Positions 4,701 to 8,035 of a stretch of DNA of 8,035 nt are shown here, piece after piece (positions within the stretch are counted from its first letter, which is position 1; the number at the start of each line of letters is the position of its first letter). Origin of the DNA: Fimenecus sp045613585 (GTDB lineage Bacteria > Bacillota > Clostridia > Oscillospirales > Acutalibacteraceae); the NCBI GenBank assembly GCA_045613585.1, contig JAZLBG010000092.1, positions 1-8,035 of the forward strand, written 5' to 3'. The position numbers were made by a program, and so were the translations under genes. Below the pieces are notes generated by a model. It saw only the letters and a program-made list of their open reading frames with translations, had not been told where the DNA came from and searched no databases.

Positions 4701-6737
4701 TTACAATTCTTCTATTTCGCCACTTTTAAACTTAAAAATGCGTAAAGCGTCATCTAATTTAACTTCACCATCACCGGTAGTATCAGCAGCAACTTTAGCA
4801 GATTCCGAAAGTTTAATTTCGCCAGATTTATATTTAAAAATTGTAAGTGCATCTTTAATAGTAATTTCATTATCAGCGTCAATATCGCCTTTTTTCACAT
4901 TACTTGTAACCGTTATTTCACAAGTTGCAGTGCACTCACCAACTTTAGCAGTTATTGTTGCAGTTCCCTCACTGATTGCAGTAAGTTTGCCTTTTGAAAC
5001 CATAACTACTTTTTCATTTGAAGAAACCCATTTGACAGTTTTATCATCTGTAGTTGTTGAAGGATTGAATGAAACGGAAAGCGAAACAGTGTCACCAGTA
5101 AACATAGTTAACGACGACTTATTTAATGTTATACTTTTTAATGGAATTCTTTCAAGGTCACTGCGTATAATTTCAACTTGATAAGTACGTTTATCACCAT
5201 TTTCAGCCGCAACAACAACTTTTACAATATTTTTACCTTCATTTAACGAAATATTCCCTGTTCCTTTAACTTTAGCTTTTGAATTAACTGTTGTTGCAGA
5301 AATCTTAACTGATGATACCGAAGTAGGAACTTCAATTGTATAGCCACTGGTTTTTGCTGCATCAAAACCAAAAGTATAATTATTGATTGTGAGTGAAGAA
5401 AGCCAATTATTAGGGTTAGCGTTACTTGCCTCAGGAAGTGCACAAGGTTTTTCAGGCATATTACGATAATATGGAACAATAAAAGTAAAATTGGTATCAA
5501 TAGCATCTAACCCAAGATATGTTTTTCTGATGACTTTTGATTCAGATGCTGGAGCTCCAATATTTTGCATATATTGATGATAACGATTATTTATAACATC
5601 AAATTTTTGATAATATAAAGTGTTTTGATTTCTATCAATATAACCATTTGCAATCCATTTTGCACCACCAAGAATTGCTTTGTAAGGAGTATTCCAAGGC
5701 AACAAATATTTTTCTTTATCCTCAGCAGAAGATGTTACACCTGAAGCATATCTTAAACCATTTGCAATAGGTTTTGAACCTGCTGATGCATTGATATTAT
5801 AAAAGTTATAATATCCTTCATAGCCGCTGTAATTACCACTAACAGAACCACTACCTTCACGACCTACTTCTTGTATTGTACGTGATGCTAAATGATATGG
5901 GCTAACTCCAGAAATTTTACCAGCATTAATATAAGCTTGCGCATATGAAACTGACTTTCCTTTAGTGTTTTTTATTTTTACATTTTCCATAAAGGAACCA
6001 GCTATAATCTTTTCAACACCACTAATATTTTGAACATCCGCATCGTATGACAAAGATTCAAACATAAACACAGTTTCTTCGTTTAAAAAATTTCTTGGGT
6101 CCATATAATAGGCAATTGTTTCTGTATTCGCTTGATACCAACCACCAGCATCGTGAGATATCCATTTATCAGTACGCCAATTATAATTACCCGAAGCAGT
6201 CGAACGACGCGAGAGTGGTGGATTAGGCAATAAGCTTCTACTAGCCATACCTTGAGCCTCAACGCTAAATAAACTACTCCACTCAAGTCCCGTATCTTGA
6301 AAAACAAATTTCCAATTTGGATGATAAGCAAGTAAATCTTCAATGTATGGCTTATAGAGTTCAGGAACATCATCAGGAATTTCAACATTATCATTTACAA
6401 CATTGATTTTAACAAAGCCAACATAAACAAATCCCGTATATTCTTTCTTAGAATAGGTAAATTTTATTTTATACCATTTATCATATGTTTCATCACCATC
6501 ACTATCAACGGTGTCAATAATTGTGACAATATCACCAGTATTAAGAAAAACAGTTTCATTAGAGACAATTAATTGATTTTGTTTAGTAGTTGTTGGCGAT
6601 GTTCTAACGCGTACGCTATCTTTAAGAATTGTACCCATTTCACTTAAAGCAGAAGAAGAGAAAAATGTAGAAAAAGAAAACAACATAGAAACTATTAATA
6701 TAACAGAAACCATGCTTTTTAAAATACTGCTTTTCAT
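4701..6737 (-). CDS. Secreted glucosaminidase-type cell-wall hydrolase with a C-terminal dockerin, 678 aa
   Basis: A modular exported protein. Residues 1-30 form a signal peptide (MKSS start, long hydrophobic core, small residues before the likely cut near 30). Residues about 35-112 look like a bacterial SH3 domain (VRVRTSPTT, then a GDIVTIID strand and KWYKIKF). Residues about 150-400 form a glucosaminidase (GH73/LytD-like) domain. It has ASRTIQEVG with presumed catalytic Glu290, followed by GNYSGYEGYYNFYNI. These enzymes cut the N-acetylglucosamine-beta-1,4-N-acetylmuramic acid bond of peptidoglycan. Residues about 446-525 form a cadherin-like beta-sandwich, and about 533-612 a Big_2 Ig-like domain (VKWVSSNEKV). 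Residues 617-674 form a type I dockerin with two calcium loops: Asp618/620/622/629 and Asp652, Thr654, Asp656, Asp663. The dockerin implies docking to a cohesin on another protein. AGGAAG lies eight bases before the ATG. The gene is transcribed alone and divergently from perR. Confidence 0.92.
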   Translation of the reverse strand: MKSSILKSMVSVILIVSMLFSFSTFFSSSALSEMGTILKDSVRVRTSPTTTKQNQLIVSNETVFLNTGDIVTIIDTVDSDGDETYDKWYKIKFTYSKKEYTGFVYVGFVKINVVNDNVEIPDDVPELYKPYIEDLLAYHPNWKFVFQDTGLEWSSLFSVEAQGMASRSLLPNPPLSRRSTASGNYNWRTDKWISHDAGGWYQANTETIAYYMDPRNFLNEETVFMFESLSYDADVQNISGVEKIIAGSFMENVKIKNTKGKSVSYAQAYINAGKISGVSPYHLASRTIQEVGREGSGSVSGNYSGYEGYYNFYNINASAGSKPIANGLRYASGVTSSAEDKEKYLLPWNTPYKAILGGAKWIANGYIDRNQNTLYYQKFDVINNRYHQYMQNIGAPASESKVIRKTYLGLDAIDTNFTFIVPYYRNMPEKPCALPEASNANPNNWLSSLTINNYTFGFDAAKTSGYTIEVPTSVSSVKISATTVNSKAKVKGTGNISLNEGKNIVKVVVAAENGDKRTYQVEIIRSDLERIPLKSITLNKSSLTMFTGDTVSLSVSFNPSTTTDDKTVKWVSSNEKVVMVSKGKLTAISEGTATITAKVGECTATCEITVTSNVKKGDIDADNEITIKDALTIFKYKSGEIKLSESAKVAADTTGDGEVKLDDALRIFKFKSGEIEEL

Positions 6738-6767
6738 TTTTTCACTTCCTCGTCAATTATTACAATT

Positions 6768-6796
6768 ATTTTACCAAAAATCAGTAAAATCGTCAA
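6768..6796 (-). promoter_or_regulatory. Promoter of the glucosaminidase gene
   Basis: On the minus strand TTGACG (6796-6791), a 17-base spacer and TAAAAT (6773-6768) are present. Transcription should start near 6761, giving a leader of about 24 bases. ATTTTAC (6768-6774) and GTAAAAT (6784-6790) form an inverted repeat across the spacer and -10 box. Confidence 0.75.
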
Positions 6797-6842
6797 GATA
6801 CATATGTTACCAGATTCGTTTTAAGTTTTTTATAAATTGCTA

Positions 6843-6870
6843 TTGACAATTTTAAAATTTATGCTATAAT
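6843..6870 (+). promoter_or_regulatory. Promoter of the perR-rubrerythrin operon
   Basis: A perfect TTGACA (6843-6848), a 16-base spacer and a perfect TATAAT (6865-6870) preceded by TG at 6862-6863 (extended -10) are present. Expected start is near 6877, inside the palindrome at 6873-6887. This is intrinsically a strong promoter, which suits a gene held down by a repressor. Confidence 0.88.
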
Positions 6871-6872
6871 AA

Positions 6873-6887
6873 CAGTAATCATTACTG
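6873..6887. promoter_or_regulatory. Perfect 7-1-7 palindrome, likely PerR/Fur-family operator
   Basis: CAGTAAT-C-ATTACTG is a perfect inverted repeat with one central base. It has the 7-1-7 geometry of Fur-family boxes (Bacillus PerR box TTATAATnATTATAA). The inner AAT-n-ATT and the outer spacing match, while positions 1-3 differ. It covers the transcription start, so a bound repressor would block RNA polymerase. Autoregulation by the adjacent perR product is the natural inference. Confidence 0.75.
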
Positions 6888-6903
6888 ATAAGGAGTGAGA
6901 ACA

Positions 6904-7284
6904 ATGGCAATTGAAAGACGAAGTAAACAGCGCGAAGCAATTATTAGTAATTTACAATCGCGTTATGACCACCCTACTGCTATGGAGCTTTATCTATCAG
7001 TTCGTGAGGTTATACCAAATTTAAGTCTTGGTACCCTTTACAGAAATCTTTCTCAGCTTGAAGAATGTGGTATGGTTTTGAGAATCCCCGATGGCGCAAA
7101 TGACCGTTTTGATGGAAATGCAAATCCACACGCGCATTTTAAGTGTTCTGACTGTGGTAAGGTATATGATTTAATGTCATTTAAAAATGACACTATCACC
7201 TTCTCTGACGAGATTGTAAGTTATGTAACAAATTACAGTTTAATGGCATTTGGAATATGCAAACACTGTAAAAAATCAAATTAA
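6904..7284 (+). CDS. perR: PerR-type peroxide-sensing repressor (Fur family), 126 aa
   Basis: This is a Fur-superfamily repressor that senses H2O2 by iron-catalysed oxidation of a ligand histidine. The N-terminal winged helix contains HPTAMELY and the recognition segment LSLGTLYRNLSQLEE (40-54). All five regulatory metal ligands of Bacillus PerR (H37, D85, H91, H93, D104) have counterparts: His23, Asp70 (in RFDG), His76 and His78 (PHAH), and Asp89 (VYDL). Aspartate rather than glutamate at the last position is the feature separating PerR from Fur. The structural zinc site is CSDC (81-84) and CKHC (119-122). The protein is shorter than Bacillus PerR (145 aa), mainly at the N terminus. I start at ATG 6904, eight bases after AGGAG (6891-6895). 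The GTG at 6895 overlaps that site and would give three extra residues. The rubrerythrin gene follows after 22 bases in the same operon. Confidence 0.93.
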   Translation: MAIERRSKQREAIISNLQSRYDHPTAMELYLSVREVIPNLSLGTLYRNLSQLEECGMVLRIPDGANDRFDGNANPHAHFKCSDCGKVYDLMSFKNDTITFSDEIVSYVTNYSLMAFGICKHCKKSN

Positions 7285-7306
7285 TTATTTTTTGGAGGAA
7301 AAAACT

Positions 7307-7852
7307 ATGAAAAAATTTGTATGCTCAGTATGTGGTTTTGTTCATGAAGGAGATTCAGCACCAGAAAGATGTCCACAATGTAAAGTTCCTGCTGACAAGT
7401 TCAACGAAGTTAAAGAGGATGAAAGAACTTGGGCTGCTGAACATGTAGTAGGCGTTGCACAAGGTGTTCGTGAAGATATTATTATGGACCTTCGTGCAAA
7501 CTTTGAAGGTGAATGCTCAGAAGTTGGTATGTACCTTGCAATGGCAAGAGTGGCACATCGTGAAGGCTATCCAGAAATCGGTCTTTACTGGGAAAAAGCT
7601 GCTTGGGAAGAAGCAGAACACGCTGCTAAATTTGCAGAGCTTCTTGGTGAAGTTGTAACAGACAGCACAAAGAAAAACCTTGAAATGAGAGTTGATGCTG
7701 AAAACGGCGCAACAATGGGTAAATTTGACCTTGCAAAACGTGCAAAAGAACTTGGACTTGATGCAATTCACGATACAGTTCATGAAATGGCTCGTGACGA
7801 AGCAAGACACGGTAAGGCATTTGAAGGTCTTTTGAACAGATATTTCAAATAA
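7307..7852 (+). CDS. rbr: Reverse rubrerythrin (N-terminal rubredoxin, C-terminal ferritin-like), 181 aa
   Basis: This is a cytoplasmic non-haem iron protein that reduces H2O2, and in clostridia also takes part in O2 reduction, using electrons passed from NADH through a rubredoxin reductase. The domain order is inverted relative to classical rubrerythrin. The rubredoxin Fe(Cys)4 site comes first (C6-x2-C9, C22-x2-C25), then a diiron four-helix bundle. By motif the likely diiron ligands are Glu69, Glu102/His105 (EEAEH), Glu132 and Glu165/His168 (DEARH). Size and order match Clostridium acetobutylicum revRbr, a PerR-repressed gene. The start at 7307 follows GGAGG (7294-7298) by eight bases. The frame extends upstream to 7250, but that would overlap the end of perR. 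It is the second gene of the perR operon. Its terminator seems to be interrupted by the insertion sequence at 7896. Confidence 0.95.
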   Translation: MKKFVCSVCGFVHEGDSAPERCPQCKVPADKFNEVKEDERTWAAEHVVGVAQGVREDIIMDLRANFEGECSEVGMYLAMARVAHREGYPEIGLYWEKAAWEEAEHAAKFAELLGEVVTDSTKKNLEMRVDAENGATMGKFDLAKRAKELGLDAIHDTVHEMARDEARHGKAFEGLLNRYFK

Positions 7853-7878
7853 ATCAATTTCAAAATTGATAATCAATC

Positions 7879-7892
7879 AAAAAAGCTGTTGG
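7879..7892 (+). other. Orphan half of a terminator hairpin, probably split by the insertion sequence
   Basis: AAAAAAGCTGTTGG has the form of the 5' half of a symmetric terminator, an A-tract followed by one stem arm, like the one at 133-167. No matching CCAACAGC arm lies in the remaining sequence. The insertion-sequence end begins at 7896. The missing arm is expected beyond the other end of the element. Confidence 0.5.
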
Positions 7893-7895
7893 AAA

Positions 7896-8035
7896 TGAAC
7901 TGCCCCAAGTTATGCAGACAGTACAAAAAAGCCTACTTGGTGTAGAAAATTAAATTTTAAGCAACAAACTGATTTCGTTTTTCTAACGGAGTCAGTTTTG
8001 TTTTTGTTTGAATACGATAATTGTTGTAAAAGTTA
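7896..8035 (-). mobile_element. End of an IS3-family (IS150-like) insertion sequence, truncated by the window edge
   Basis: The terminus starts with TGAACTGCCCC at 7896, of the TG...CA type typical of IS150-like ends. About 60 bases further in, on the minus strand, lies the stop of a transposase reading frame whose C terminus has the family FYNNYRIQTKTKLTP pattern. Between them a short hairpin CTAC/GTAG (7933-7945) followed by six T on the minus strand may be a decayed transposase terminator. The element runs off the right edge, so its length, the other inverted repeat and the target duplication cannot be seen. Confidence 0.8.
7957..8035 (-). CDS. C-terminal end of an IS3-family transposase (OrfB, DDE integrase), partial
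   Basis: On the minus strand the last 25 residues of a reading frame end with TAA at 7959-7957 and read NFYNNYRIQTKTKLTP followed by LEKRNQFVA. The YNxYRxxxKTKLTP pattern is the conserved C-terminal end of IS3-family OrfB transposases, after the DDE integrase core. The rest lies outside the window, so activity cannot be judged. Confidence 0.82.
   Translation of the reverse strand, partial: NFYNNYRIQTKTKLTPLEKRNQFVA

Noticed and set aside
7853..7870. Perfect inverted repeat ATCAATTT-CA-AAATTGAT right after the rubrerythrin stop, as a terminator
   Set aside because: The stem is entirely A+T apart from one pair, the loop is too tight and no T-tract follows. The split hairpin further right is the better terminator candidate.
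7517..7876. 119-codon minus-strand frame opposite rubrerythrin
   Set aside because: It is a Cys/Phe-rich shadow of a well-conserved gene with no ribosome site or known motif.
7962..8004. Imperfect inverted repeat AAACTGA...TCAGTTT near the right edge, considered as a terminator or regulatory hairpin
   Set aside because: It lies within the transposase coding frame and its centre pairs poorly, so it is probably incidental to the coding sequence.

Overview
The window looks like chromosomal DNA from an anaerobic, low-G+C Clostridia, most likely an uncultured gut or rumen member of the Ruminococcaceae/Oscillospiraceae. This rests on A+T-rich sequence, strong AGGAGG-type ribosome binding sites, near-consensus sigma-A promoters, intrinsic terminators, a PerR-reverse rubrerythrin pair typical of clostridia, and a peptidoglycan hydrolase ending in a type I dockerin. 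The species assignment is inference.

Layout, left to right. (1) Positions 1-131 hold the 3' end of an unidentified plus-strand gene. It shares a symmetric terminator with a converging minus-strand gene for a 161-residue putative amidase (170-655). (2) An alanine/glycine:cation symporter (702-2102, minus) lies just upstream of the amidase gene. Its terminator hairpin contains the amidase ribosome binding site. (3) A divergent promoter pair separates the symporter from tRNA-Ser(GGA) (2224-2316), which has a good terminator. (4) An extremely A+T-rich orphan ORF (about 2401-2802, plus) follows. (5) A two-gene minus-strand operon encodes split aconitase X: catalytic large subunit (3285-4565) then swivel small subunit (2843-3283). 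Its promoter has inverted repeats that could be operators. (6) A large secreted protein (4701-6737, minus) carries signal peptide, SH3-like, glucosaminidase, cadherin-like, Ig-like (Big_2) and dockerin regions. (7) Divergent from it is an oxidative-stress operon, perR (6904-7284) and a reverse rubrerythrin (7307-7852), with a perfect 7-1-7 palindrome between the -10 box and the perR start. (8) The right edge (7896-8035) is one end of an IS3-family (IS150-like) element. It seems to have inserted into the rubrerythrin terminator, leaving only the 5' arm of that hairpin.

The genes form mostly independent units. The best-connected unit is perR-rbr: a peroxide-sensing repressor, its likely operator and a peroxide-reducing enzyme that the family would be expected to control. 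The aconitase X pair is a genuine two-subunit enzyme of unknown substrate here. I see no CRISPR array, no phage module, no riboswitch and no recognisable defence system. The less ordinary points are the ribosome binding site buried in a terminator, the dockerin on a wall hydrolase, the IS-split terminator, the aconitase X control region and the 19% G+C orphan ORF. No gene-free stretch exceeds 300 bases.
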